A stretch of 64,000 nt of DNA from Cycas panzhihuaensis (Eukaryota; Cycadophyta). Below, one piece after another: positions 22,460 to 33,185 of the stretch; position 1 is the stretch's first letter; each line of letters starts with the position of its first letter. Position numbers and translations under genes: made by a program. Below the pieces are notes generated by a model. It did not search any database and was not told the origin of the DNA. It saw only the letters and a list, made by a program, of their open reading frames with translations. The stretch spans positions 246,891,741 through 246,955,740 of the forward strand of contig CM041465.1 in NCBI GenBank assembly GCA_023213395.1, in the 5' to 3' direction.

Positions 22460-23551
22460 GTGCCTCCTATGTGGAGAAACTCTCCAGAAACTACTAGGGA
22501 AACAACATCACCTCAACCACCATCACAACCCCTACCCAAATGGGTTCAACGCAACCATGACTTAGGAAACATATTGGATAACAATCGAAGATCTACACGT
22601 TCACACAAAGTTAACTTTGCTCTAATGAGTAAGTTACTCGAAAGTCATGAGCCTCAAACCTTTGGTGAGGCTAATCAACATGAGTGCTGGCAAAAAGCCA
22701 TGCAAGAGGAATATAAATCTATCGTTAAAAATGACACTTGGGAACTTGTAGACTTACCACCAAGGAAGAAAGCCATTGGAACCAAATGGGTTTATAAGAC
22801 TAAGTTCCACTCTGATGGATCAATTGATAAATATAAAGCTCGTTTAGTTGCCAAAGGACATGCCCAAAGAGAAGGCATAGACTATACTGAAACATTTGCC
22901 CCAGTTGCTAGAATGGAATCAGTTCGGATGATAATAAGTTTAGCCGCTCAAATGGGTTGGCCTGTTTATCAAATGGACGTAAAAAGTGCTTTCTTAAATG
23001 GTTATATCCAAGAAGATATCTATGTCTCTCAACCCCTCAGTTTTGAAGTCAGGGGGGAAGAAAACAAAGTGTATAAGTTAAAGAAAGCGTTATATGGTCT
23101 AAAACAAGCACCTAGGGCTTGGTATTCCTGTATAGACACATATCTTAAAGATCAAGGGTTTGAAAGATCTCAAGCAGATCCAAACCTATATACCAAAATT
23201 AAAGGAAATTCGATATTGATCGTAGGACTTTACGTAGACCACTTAATTTATACCAGAAATGACTCCCAACTTTTAAGTCAATTTAAAAAAGCTATGTGTA
23301 AGGAATTCGAAATGTCAGACTTAGGCCTTATGCACTACTTCCTAGGATTAGAAGTGTGGCAAGATAAACAAGGAATATTTATCTCTCAACGTAAATATAT
23401 ATTAGACCTTCTACAAAGATTTAATATGACAAGCGTACCTAAACCATTGTCAATACCAAAGAAATTGGAATTAAACTCTCTAAGACGGATGACTCAACTT
23501 GAGTTGATCCCACTCACTATAGACAACCGATTGGTAGCCTACTTTATTTAA
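22460..23551 (+). pseudogene. copia-B reverse transcriptase, 363-codon open segment
   Basis: The longest open frame in the window. It contains the complete copia RT: NDTWELVDLPPRKKAIGTKW, KARLVAKGHAQREGIDYTET, MDVKSAFLNGYIQEDIYVSQ, LYGLKQAPRAWY, and the palm box at 23231-23242, which reads YVDH rather than YVDD. Loss of the second catalytic Asp would abolish polymerisation even though the frame is intact. The thumb follows (MSDLGLMHYFLGLEV). The start at 22460 is only the first Met in the open segment; in life this is part of a polyprotein. Confidence 0.95.
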
Positions 23552-24176
23552 CCTCTACTCGACTGATATAACATATTAGTAAGTGTTGTATCTAGATTTA
23601 TCACGGGATCCAAAGACATCTCCTTTGGAAAGTCGCTAAAAGAATCCTCGAGATACCTTAAAGGGACTTCAGACTTTGGATTATACTACAAACCTACATC
23701 GAGTTTTGATTAAGGTTACACAGATTGATTGATTTGGTGATATTGATGATAGAAAATCTACTTGGGTTATGCATTTAGTATGGGATCGGTGATGGCTTGG
23801 AGTACAAAGAAACAAAATACCATTTCCTTATCCACAAACAAGGTAATATAAAGCCATGATGTTAGGTGCCCGTGAATCAATCGTTAAGAAGACTCTTCTG
23901 GGATTTTCAAATTAAGCAATGAAGGCCCCACTAGAATTTGGTGTGACAATCGAGCGCTATTCAAATGACAAAAATCCGATTCCATGGCAGAACAAAGCAC
24001 ATTGAAACTCAATACCACTTCATTCGGGAACTTGTACAAGTAGAAGAGATAGAGTTGACTTATTGTAGCACCGAAGATCAAACAGCGGATATTTTTACAA
24101 AGGCCTTGGGAAAAATCAAGTTTGAAAAGTTTAGAGATGATTTAGGAGTCATACACATTGGGCTTATGGGGGAGAA
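23552..24176 (+). pseudogene. copia-B connection and RNase H, frameshifted
   Basis: Pieces in several frames match the copia RNase H: a KRILEIP-like connection at about 23640, a run around 23700-23800 with the DRKST-type strand, AWSTKKQNTISLSTN at about 23796-23840, and the open end 23965-24176 with TQYHFIRELVQ, STEDQTADIFTKALGKIKFE. The last motif (ADIFTKAL) is diagnostic for the copia C-terminus. Multiple short indels occur within 600 bp. The polyprotein should end near 24170, just before the LTR. Confidence 0.88.
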
Positions 24177-24509
24177 TGTTGGGAATAATCCCAATGTTCA
24201 TGCACTAGAGCACTTAGGGCCCCTCAAAGCCACCTTTGAGGGCCCCTAGGGCACCTTGAGCCGTTCAATAGCCGCCCGGACCGACCACTCATGTGAGGTA
24301 CATATCAGATTATTTATTTTTATATTTTTCAAACTAACCTTAATTGTTGTGCAGCTAGGGTGATGGCGCCCGACGCCTCCCCGAATTCTCTATTTAAGGG
24401 TTGGGAATACCTCCCTGGTGTTTATTAACACTGCCAATCTATTGGAAATTGCCGTTGTACTCAAGATGAGAACGTTGTGATGTCCTGCTCTGCTCCTCTG
24501 GCTCCACCA
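24177..24509 (+). repeat. 3' LTR of copia-B (333 bp)
   Basis: It starts TGTTGGGAATAATCCC right after a purine stretch (GGGGGAGAA) at the end of pol and ends CTCCACCA, giving TG...CA termini. It contains a TATA-like CTATTTAAGG at about 24389-24398. Two bases later comes TGGTATCAGAGC, a primer binding site normally found only after a 5' LTR. No second copy is found upstream of gag. Confidence 0.85.
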
Positions 24510-24511
24510 TT

Positions 24512-24523
24512 TGGTATCAGAGC
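24512..24523 (+). promoter_or_regulatory. Primer binding site after the 3' LTR of copia-B
   Basis: TGGTATCAGAGC is a perfect match to the plant initiator tRNA-Met complement. It is followed by ACTTTGG, the same bases found after the copia-D primer sites, so this is element leader and not just a copy of the tRNA. Its presence downstream of an LTR that ends an element is anomalous. Confidence 0.9.
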
Positions 24524-24548
24524 ACTTTGGCTCCATATTTTTTCCATC

Positions 24549-25020
24549 AAAAATTATTTTTAATGGGGCAACAAGAGGAAATCTATGTGAGGTTGGTGGA
24601 GGAGGTTTGTGTAGATACCTAGATGGTAGAGTAAGGTGGGCCTTCGTGGCATACTATGGCTAGCAAACAAATGACAAGGTCAAGTTAAAGGTGATATAGA
24701 GAGCAGTATTTATAGCTGAGAAGGATGACCTAGATAGGGTGGAGATTAAAGGAGACTCGTTGAATGTGGTGAGGATCCTCATAGGGGATTCTAAGGCAGA
24801 TTAGCAAAATGAAGAGATGGTGAGGGATGCTTAAGAGGTTTTAAAGGTGAAGGAGTTCTTTCATATTAGTCACATGTAGAGAGAGGGAAATGCTACAGTT
24901 GATTGGTTGGCCAATTGGGTAATCTCGAATAAGTGTAGGAGGGTATGGAAGGAGGACTTCCTAGAGGATTTTCTAAGTCTAGTTAGAATGGATGTGTTAA
25001 CTTAGGAGGGGGTATAAGCT
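24549..25020 (+). pseudogene. LINE-A RNase H domain
   Basis: Sequence resumes with the same text as LINE-B at about 49853, reading the RNase H pattern found at the C-terminus of plant L1 ORF2. Visible pieces are VKLKVI then RAVFIAEKDD, IKGDSLNVVRIL (near 24750-24785, catalytic Asp segment), and HISHM followed by REGNATVDWLANW (near 24880-24920, catalytic His/Asp segment). It ends a few codons after KEDFLEDF. Stops are frequent (TAG). Confidence 0.85.
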
Positions 25021-25190
25021 AGCCATTGGGATTTTCATGGCATTTAGGGTCAGTGTGGGTAGTATGTTAAGAGATTAGCTAGGCCATGGGCTTGTCATGG
25101 CTCTCTTGTTATAGTCAAAAGTCAGATCCTCTAAAAGGTTTGGGGCCCTTATAAAACCCCTTTCATTTTTTACCAAATCAAAAAAAAAAA
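25021..25190 (+). other. LINE-A 3' untranslated region and poly(A)
   Basis: Non-coding tail after the last ORF2 codons, ending in an A-run at 25179-25190 followed by GAAAAGG. A 3' poly(A) is the expected end of a target-primed L1-type insertion. No clear AATAAA is present; AATCAAAA lies just before the run. LINE-B lacks a comparable tail. Confidence 0.75.
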
Positions 25191-25881
25191 GAAAAGGTTA
25201 TGTCAGGAGTAGAATTTATATGTGTCATGTGATAAAAGGGTGAGGGGGTGATTGAAGGTAAGGGTAATAAGGTAACTCCTATAAGGAAATAAGTAATAAG
25301 GGATGTATGGGGTTATTAAGAAAATGAAGACATGATAAATGTTTAATATAGGTGAAAATTATATAAGATAGACATGCAAGAATGAAGGGTGATGTGAGGG
25401 TGGTAAGGGGTAAGGATAATGAGTGAGATTAGGGAATATAAGTATATAAGAGAGATGTGTGGAAAGTTGTAGCTAAAATCAGGGTGAAAAAGGGTAAGCA
25501 TGATGTGTACTTTTTATTATACTAAGGGATAATGCATATGGAGGATTACTGAGAGAATAAAAGATAAGAGGTAGGAAAGACACTAAGTATTATATGGCTA
25601 AGGGAGAGAGATGTTAAAAATGAAAGTTAAAGTATAGGTGATAAATGGTAGGGGTCATGTATGCTACAAGTGATATTAGAAAATAACATATATGTAGAGT
25701 AAAGGAGGAACATATATGGTTGTTTTGTTTTAAGGGATATTAAGGAGGTATATGGGACATGTAAAAGGTATAGATTATAGGGATGATTTAGGTTAAGAGC
25801 AAGGCTAGGGAGTTATATATATGGATAGTTAATAAAGAAAATGAGGCATGGGAAATAGAGGAAATGATGAGCAACTTATAT
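25191..25881. other. Purine-rich spacer, no gene seen
   Basis: G/A-rich plus strand with many GGGATA, AGGTAA and TATAAG words and no long frame. Composition resembles the spacer at 27.9-28.5 kb and 12.3-12.5 kb. Confidence 0.6.
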
Positions 25882-25983
25882 TGTAATTAAAATTGACACT
25901 ATGCATTTAGAAAGAGGAATGGATGAAGAACTAGTAGAAATATGGGTAGAACATCTAGTGAAGATACATTCAGAGGAAGGAAC
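25882..25983 (+). repeat. Direct repeat, copy 1 (~100 bp)
   Basis: Starts GTAATTAAAATTGACACTAT and matches 27171-27272 over its whole length with scattered substitutions. Both copies can be read in the frame K-I-D-T followed by R-G-M-D-E-E, suggesting duplicated coding sequence. Confidence 0.85.
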
Positions 25984-27170
25984 GTACATCCAATTAGAAT
26001 GAAGATTACACGAATCCATGAGACTTACCTGCTAAAGCTATAAACAGAATTCGAGGAACTACCAAAAATTTTCAAAGCAAAAATCCAGCAGCCTAGATGG
26101 GGAGATTTTATAATCATGCCTTATACTGGGATCCAGAAATCAAGGAAGAGATTGTTATAGCTATGAAGTGGAACCAGGAGAAAATAAAGATGGATGCAAC
26201 AATCATTCAAGAAGTTACAAGCTTATCCAATGAAGGAGAAACCCCCACAATCATAAGGAAATTAGAAATTGATAAGGAGACATGGATGAGGGAGCTATGA
26301 ACTCTAGCCACTCAAGTCTTTTTCGAAGGTATCAGAATCATTGATATTATAGACAAAGGTTGTAATAGGCAGTTAAGATCCTAGTTTCAAAATTTCTCTC
26401 AAAGAGAAAGCATACCTACATTATGGGAGGGTTAATACCCTTATTGTTAGCATTGCGTAATGGAGTCAGAATGAATTAGTATGAATTTCTAGCCAACAGC
26501 ATTGAGTAGCAGTTAGGGGAGCTACAAAGTCATCCTTTTAGATAACCATCACTCTTGCTAGCATTATTATTCCATCAATGTTCGAATATCCATCCTCCTT
26601 CACTACCTATCCAATGAGGGTATCCAACAATAAAGACATGGGTTAACACCATGTCTAGTAGTATCCAAGAGCCAAGAGTAAAGTGCCAAGTTAAACGAGA
26701 AATGACTAAAGTATTGAAATGGGTGCAACATAAACCAAGAACTTCATTCCCATATCGACAGAATTAGGTAATAAAAAGGGCCTAAAAAAGAATCAAGGAG
26801 TAGCCTGTCGAGGAATAGTTATCTCCAAAGTGGGAAACAGATATCCCTCAAGTGACGTTAGAGCCAAGAGTAGGTTCTTCCTAGCTAGCTCTAAGTAAGA
26901 AGGGCATATACATAATTTAGGCACTACAAGAGTTAGAAGAAGGCTATAAGAAACAAATAACTAAATTATAGGAGAAAATCAAAGAAAAAGATGCTATCAT
27001 ATCAACTTTTACCTAGATTAATAAGGACATATTGAAACCAGCTGAGTCAACAGGACTACAGGAGCATCCCTAACATCAAAAGGGGAGGAGGAGGAAGTAT
27101 ACAAAAATTTTAAATTTTTAAAATTTTAAACATGGATGCTTAACCAATTTTATGGACCTCAGATAGATGT

Positions 27171-27272
27171 TGCAATTAAAATTGACACCATATATTCAAA
27201 AAGAGGAATGGATGAAGAATAGGTAGAAATATGGGTAGAACAACCAGTGAAGATGCATTCTAGATAAGGAAC
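27171..27272 (+). repeat. Direct repeat, copy 2 (~100 bp)
   Basis: Starts GCAATTAAAATTGACACCAT; second copy of the repeat at 25882-25983, same orientation, spaced 1.29 kb. Confidence 0.85.
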
Positions 27273-27299
27273 AAACAGTACAGGGCTAAAGTTGAATAC

Positions 27300-27780
27300 A
27301 TTCCACCTTAGGAGTGGTTACTATGCAGTAACAATGCATAGCATAGTGAAGGAATGCATGTTAGATAAAGGGAACATATACTACCAAGAGAACGGACTAG
27401 GAACATAGCACAAAGGACGGGAATGGTTGCAGTACGGAAGTGACACGTGGATAGCCATATAGATGAACTGGTTTTGGATTGAACAGGCATCCGTTCTGGA
27501 AAATGAATGGTTGCGACTGCAGACACAACCATTCCTCAATAGGGACACACATTGTATTTATATATATCTGATTAAGGGAATGGGTGTGAGAGTTGAGTTA
27601 GTGAATTCCAACAGTTCTTAATCTGGTACGGTTGACTAGTTAGGATTGAATGGAGCTCAAATGATGTAATTTTGATTATTGTCTAATGAAATACAAGAGT
27701 TATGTGAATATTTATGTGTACCTATTATGAAATGCATGTGAAATGTATGTGAATTGTGGACTTATGTGGATGATTAATTA
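27300..27780 (+). promoter_or_regulatory. Promoter- or LTR-like segment
   Basis: A less AT-rich block with an ACGTG core (GACACGTGGAT near 27440-27450), a strong TATA sequence (TATTTATATATAT near 27555-27567) and a downstream AATGAAATACAAGAGTT (about 27686-27702) resembling a plant polyadenylation region. This order suggests U3-R-U5 of an LTR or a para-retroviral promoter. No second copy is present, so the call stays tentative. Confidence 0.35.
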
Positions 27781-27899
27781 ACGAATATGTATGTTGACCA
27801 CCTGCATACACCCTAGACTACAGTGGAAATCCTTGACAAGTGAAGATTTGTAGTAGGGAGCAGATTTATCAGTTAACGACTTATATAGTTAAATGATTT

Positions 27900-27900
<1 letters not shown>

Positions 27901-27940
<40 letters not shown>
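27901..27940. repeat. Microsatellite (GATA)n/(GA)n
   Basis: About three GATA units run into roughly 14 uninterrupted GA units. Confidence 0.97.
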
Positions 27941-27942
<2 letters not shown>

Positions 27943-28981
27943 TAAGAAATGTGGTATATGAAATGAAAGGTAAAAAATATGTGGCTTTTGAGAAAGCTTG
28001 AGGAATAATATATATGAGGGGTTTATAGGGGATGAATATGTAACAAGGGATATATATTCTTTATGAAAACAAGAATTTAACAAAGGCATATAGTATGGAT
28101 ACATCAAAAGGTAGCTAGAGATGAGTGAAAGATGTGATAAAGGATAAAGACATTGCTTATGAGACAATTTAGGAGGTGGAGAGAGAGAAACAAGGGCTTA
28201 TAACTATAGAAGAAGTGTACATTGACTAAGTTAGGGGATGAGGAGAGTAGAGGTTTAGTAAGAAGAAGGGGAATATCATGATAATAAGAAGGATATACAC
28301 TCTCATTTGGTAATTTCATACAGGTATAAGGTAAAAAAATGATGTATAATTTCAAGAGAGGTCATGATCTCATCTACAAAAGGATTGGAATTGAGGAGCT
28401 TAGGTCTAGAACAAATTATGGACTGCTAGTAAGTTGAAAGTATAGGATTCTCTATAGCCATGCAATATGGATATCAAAGAGAAATTATAAGATTGCAAAA
28501 GGAAATAAATAAATACAAAATTAGATCTAAATTTATAATAGTAACCCCACTTGAATTAATGTATTATTCTGATTTAGTAAGTGATTCTTCTTCATATTGT
28601 GTTAATATGGATTATGCTACTATTTAATCTTATTTAAATTACTGTAAGTGGACTCTTCCTTTTTAATGTAGTGCTTTTGCATATATTATGCTTCTTTTGT
28701 TCCTTATTTGTTTACTTCTTCAAGGCATTTTATAGCTTTTTGGTAAGTGCTTAATCTTTATGAATTTAATGTCTATGCAAGGGTTGAGCTTATATCACAA
28801 CTATGTTTTATGTTTTAACTTGTTCTATCTTTTGTATCTATAAGCATATATTCTATATTTTAGTAGATCTTGAGGCTTATCTCACCCATATAAATGATAG
28901 AGAAATGTTTTCAATTTCTTTTTTTTAATCCCAATAACATGTAATTTTTCTATTTAGTATGTGTATTTTTTATTAAAATGA

Positions 28982-29003
28982 AATAATAATAATAATAATA
29001 ATA
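28982..29003. repeat. (AAT)n microsatellite
   Basis: About seven uninterrupted AAT units. Confidence 0.95.
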
Positions 29004-31647
29004 AATTTGATATAAGGCATATGACTATAAGTAGTAAAGTTGACTATATGACTAGACAAATGTGGCATTAGTTTTTATTAATGTATAAACTTCCCCTTAA
29101 TTTTCTACTTAAAATATCATATGCTTAATTGGAAAACAAGTTCATAAATTCTTATAATAGACTATTATGCTAATATATTCTTAGAATAAGATGGAATGGT
29201 CAACCTAAGGTATTTGGGCTATCTGTCCACTATTCTTACTAAGTACTATTAGACATTTTCCTTCATTATTATGAACTTTAACCCTATTAGAATGACTTCA
29301 TTAATCTCGATGATAAAATTTGAAGTAAACCTTAAGACTTGAATTAACCTAATACAGTTAAAATGGTGGAAAGATAAAGCCTTTTATAGTCTTTATAAAG
29401 GAAATTATTTGACTAACCATAGTGTCATAATGCAATCTTAAAAAATGAGCATAGAGTCAACCCATTTACTCTTAAGTACCTTTGAAACTATTTATACCAC
29501 TTGGAAGTTAAGATCTTTACACTTCCATCATACTAGGTATAGTACATAAATGTGTCTACCCCCTTATTAGGGAATTACCCTTTATAGGCTAAGGGTGCAG
29601 CTCACTAAGGGTCCCATTATATATTATGTAGAGGGTCTTAGTCTAATAGTGGATTAGTTAAAATAGTAGTTAGAATTTAATATATAAATACTTAAGACGT
29701 GCTAGAAACTTGGGGACTATAACGAGGTAAATAAAAGTCATTATTATTCAACACAGTCATGCAAAATTTGCCCATGCAAGATAACACTTTCTCCTAAGAT
29801 ATCACACAAGTGATATGGTATTTAAAATCAAAGGACAGGCTAAAATTTTACTAAAATTTTTGAAAACAAAATATATGTGTGAGATGGTCTAATTAAAACA
29901 TTTACTTTATTTGGTTCCATTTTTGTACTTTTTCATTTACTTTCATGCACGAAAAATGTAATTTAATATGGGTTATTAAAAATACAAAATGACATAAAAT
30001 AAGTAAAATATATCTTTTGGAAAACCTTGGTTGATTCACTTAATGTAGACCAAATTTTTATCAATGAAACTAATTTTAATTCATTTCAAAAGATGTAATA
30101 GAAAATGTTATTGAACTCTCTATTTCAATGTGGATTTTAGTATGATTTTTAACTCTTTACAAATGCAAATGAAATCTATCGTCTATGCATGTAATCATGG
30201 ATGAAAGCATGCTCCCAAGTTTTAATGAAAATTATGCCATATCCTCCTCATCCAATGTAATGTACTTTAGCCTATGATTAATTAACTTAAATTCACCTCC
30301 ATTCCTATAATTCACTAATTATGATAAATTCCATTTAATTTTATTTATGAAATATGAATGTGAATGTAAATATTAATACCTCCCTTTTCTTTTTAAATGC
30401 AAAGTTTAATGTAAATTCTAACCTTAAAATATGAATGAAATTTTAAATTTAAATGAATCCTTTATGGAAAAAAATTGTAAAAATTCCTCTCTTTATGCAT
30501 TTGATTGATTTAAAGAAAAAGAATATAAATGTTCCTTCTTTTTCAACATGAAATATGATTTTTTTTAATATAAAAATGTATATTCCCAACCTCTAAAAAA
30601 TGCAAAGAAAAAGTGGCTATAAAATCAAATTTATTATGTTTGAAATTTTTATTATACTTTAATAAGTTTTTCTATTTCTTTTCATTTAATTGTCATTTAT
30701 TTTAAAAAATAAACAAACATTTTCTCTCTATATATAACCTTTTTAAGGGCTTAATTTGATTTCTAGAATAGGAAGATTAAAATAAAATAAGGGTCTCATA
30801 ATACCTTCATGGGATTTGATCCCTAAACTTGCACTAAATACCAAATTTCATTACCTCTCAACTAAGGAAATCAAGTGTGTTTGTTTTTTCATCCATTAAA
30901 CTTTATTTTGAAATTGTCTTATTGTTTATAATATACATAAGAAGATTTATTTAGGATAAAACAAAAAATAATTTTTAGTGGGACTTGCACCTTGATATCT
31001 TTCCACTTAAAATTTTGAGTCATGCCTATCCAACCAATATGTCAATGCAATTTTATTGAAATTAAATGTTTTTTTATTTTTTGTTTTCTTTCTTAGCTTG
31101 ATTTTATAAGGGATGTTATTTAAAATGTTATATGGTTGAAGCTAGAATCTAACTTAAAGCCTAATAAAACCACCTCTTAACTAAATTTCCATGTAGGTAG
31201 TTATTGTTGAAGTTTGGGATTATAACATATTTATGTTTGATTAATATAGTAACCTTTTTGTAATAAATTTTAGAATAAAACTTATTACAAAAGAATACAC
31301 TAAGCTTATTCGGTTAATGGCATGTTTGCTTTTTATTTCTTTTTTATTTTTACTTTTTTATTTACTTATTCAAATTCATTTGTGATTGAGTAAGGTGTAA
31401 GGAAAATGTGTTATGCAAATATTAAATATTTATTGAGGTATTATCCTTATGTTGGGGATATAAATCTAGTTTTTTTTTTTTAATAAATATAATTAAAAAG
31501 CCATTTTTTTCTTAAAGAAAGCATTTTTAATTTAGAATATGGGTAAAAGTAAATAGGTTAATACATAGTCAAACTAAAAGTTAAAGACATATTAGTGGGA
31601 TAATGTAGGCACATGTGAGTTTCAATAGTGGGATGATTATGGACCTT

Positions 31648-31723
31648 CTGTGTGTATGTGTATACATATATCAATATATATGTGTGTGTGGGGGGGAGGA
31701 GAGGGGGGAGGGGGAGGTGAGGG
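31648..31723. repeat. TG-rich to G-rich low-complexity tract
   Basis: TG/TA repeats (31648-31690) run straight into four G-runs at 31690-31696, 31703-31708, 31710-31714 and 31721-31723, with short purine-rich loops. This fits the G-quadruplex pattern on the plus strand. Confidence 0.85.
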
Positions 31724-32873
31724 TGTCAAGTAAAGAAGTTAGCTCTAAACCCTTGCATTCCCTTCATGATTGAAGAATGACTCAATTAACTCAATAGAAA
31801 TTAATGTAACTCATTTAACTTGAACACTTGAAATTACCTAAATAAATAAGAAGGGGAATTGGTTAGAAGAGAATGCAAGAGTTGATAATAAACCTAAGAA
31901 AGTTTTGCAAAAATAGACCAACATGAATATAATGAATCATCTTGAGAATAAAGGCATCCATCACTCTACCCACATGATGTAATCCTAAATTTTATAAAGG
32001 AGCTTTCAAGAAAGGGTAAGCTAAAATAACACTATAATCCTAGGCATCTACCCAAGTAATAAGAAGATAAAATAACATAAATATTTACAAGTAAGATGAA
32101 ATAAGTTTTTGTAGGCCAATTGGTTTGATGGTTTCTAGTGGAATCTATAATTATCAGTTACATAGAACCTAAGTGAGGGAGTCCAAAAGTTTGAAAGATC
32201 TAATTTCCATACCCAACTCTGTTTGTAAGAAAAAAAACTTCAAATAAGATTAACATTTATATAAACAAGGCTATAAAGGCTGAGGGTTTAAGTGTAGAAC
32301 ATTCAATATAAGTTGAAGTAAATGGATGTAATCTAAATATAATAAACCCTAGTGGAGTAAATAAGTAGACTTATACTTAACTAGTTTAAGGCGAATGAAC
32401 CTAATTTTACTAGTGATGAAGTGGCAATGCCTAATTATCTTCAACAACCTTTGACCAAAGTGGTCTTCATCTTATATCCTTATAGTTAACTTATGAGATA
32501 AGTACTACGCGGGAAGAACTATTTTCTTATTATAATAACTAATATGGTTAGTGTCACACTCATCACACACTTCTTATAGCCCCACATTTCTAAAAAGAAG
32601 GTAGGGAGAAATCTAGATAAGTGATATTAAGGCCAACCTATAACTATCACTCATATGCAAACAAATGGTTTATTAATACATGAAGAAGTAACTTTCTCTA
32701 TAACAATGGATGAGAAGTCCTTAAGTTATAGATATGGCTCATGATAGGGGGATTTGGTTTTAGATCTTGAAATCTCTTTTGATATTCAAACACGCAAAAG
32801 ATAGAATTAGAAAAAGCTTAGGTACCAAATATTTATAGAAGTAAATCATTAAGCCTTTAATGAAAGAGGTTAA

Positions 32874-33171
32874 TGTATTAAGGTTATTTGTGTAGATTAA
32901 TTATGTGACCTGAGGATATATTGTTAGCATTAGTATCTTAATGAAATTCACTTTATGTGCATTTAAATGTAATTTTGGGTTTATATCATTAGGCGGGAAA
33001 ATCCTAACCCTAATGCTCACCCTCAATAATAAAAGGCGAAATCTCAAGGAGGGAGTTATTATTCATTCTCACCTCCAAGCTTATTCTCATATCTTGTTTC
33101 ATTTATTTTTCATATTTTATTGCTATTATATGCATGTGAGTGATTTATTCCCTAAATTCATCCTTCTTTCA
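32874..33171 (+). repeat. 5' LTR of copia-C
   Basis: Starts TGTATTAAGG and ends TTTCA just before the primer site. It aligns end to end with 39022-39320 with scattered substitutions, showing an old insertion. An AATAATAAAAGG segment in the middle (about 33027-33038) could serve as polyadenylation signal. Confidence 0.85.
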
Positions 33172-33173
33172 TC

Positions 33174-33185
33174 TAGTGTCAAAGT
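33174..33185 (+). promoter_or_regulatory. Degenerate primer binding site of copia-C
   Basis: TAGTGTCAAAGT aligns with TGGTATCAGAGC with four changes and lies two bases after the LTR. The following bases match those after the primer site of the 47-49 kb element, which supports the call. Confidence 0.7.

Larger units (their letters stand above)
17951..24548 (+). mobile_element. Ty1/copia retrotransposon copia-B inserted in LINE-A
   Basis: Domains run in copia order: gag, protease, integrase, RT, RNase H. A 333-bp 3' LTR (24177-24509) follows. It is the least decayed element in the window, with few stops in gag and RT. No 5' LTR copy is present. At the left end only short blocks (ACCATTT, AGCACTTT, TCCAT at about 17976-18004) echo the LTR-end/primer-site region, while the 3' LTR is itself followed by a primer site and about 25 bp of leader before LINE-A resumes at 24549. 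No target duplication is visible. Confidence 0.88.
12600..25190 (+). mobile_element. LINE-A, L1-type plant LINE, split by copia-B
   Basis: The element has ORF1 (DUF4283 domain and CCHC knuckle), then ORF2 with APE-type endonuclease, reverse transcriptase, zf-RVT and RNase H, then a poly(A) run. The body reads 12600-17950, is interrupted by copia-B, and resumes at 24549 in the RNase H domain. Its 3' end is an A-run at 25179-25190. Comparison with LINE-B at 49845-49905 shows that the two flanks of copia-B rejoin within a few bases of each other. Of the three LINEs here it keeps the most catalytic motifs, but it is full of stops. Confidence 0.9.
25882..27300 (+). pseudogene. Unidentified decayed coding block
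   Basis: I do not recognise this gene. A plus-strand reading stays protein-like for over 1 kb if isolated TAG/TAA codons are ignored. Visible pieces are a 67-codon open segment at 26097-26300 (IKEEIVIAMKWNQEKIKMD), a hydrophobic stretch with GGLIPLLLALRNGV near 26425-26470, and a Lys/Glu-rich, coiled-coil-like end (LEEGYKKQITKL, EKIKEKDAIISTF) near 26935-27010. The frame changes between pieces. It is bracketed by a ~100-bp direct repeat and followed by promoter-like sequence. It could be a gag-like protein of an LTR or para-retroviral element, but no diagnostic motif supports this. Confidence 0.4.
27941..32873. other. AT-rich spacer, no gene seen
   Basis: Nearly 5 kb without recognisable coding or transposon domains. 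It holds an (AAT)n microsatellite at 28982-29003 and a TG/G-rich stretch at 31648-31723, listed separately. Open frames here are short and low-complexity, such as Ser/Leu/Tyr-rich minus-strand frames opposite the GA repeat. Confidence 0.7.

Noticed and set aside
12400-25217. Possible LINE-A target duplication (GGATATGTCAAGGGT near 12408 and GGTTATGTCAGGAGT near 25196)
   Set aside because: The match is imperfect, the 5' copy lies well before the point where LINE composition starts, and the surrounding purine-rich spacer makes chance similarity likely.
27898-28355. Ser/Leu/Tyr-rich minus-strand open frames
   Set aside because: They arise from the GA microsatellite and purine-rich spacer read on the other strand.
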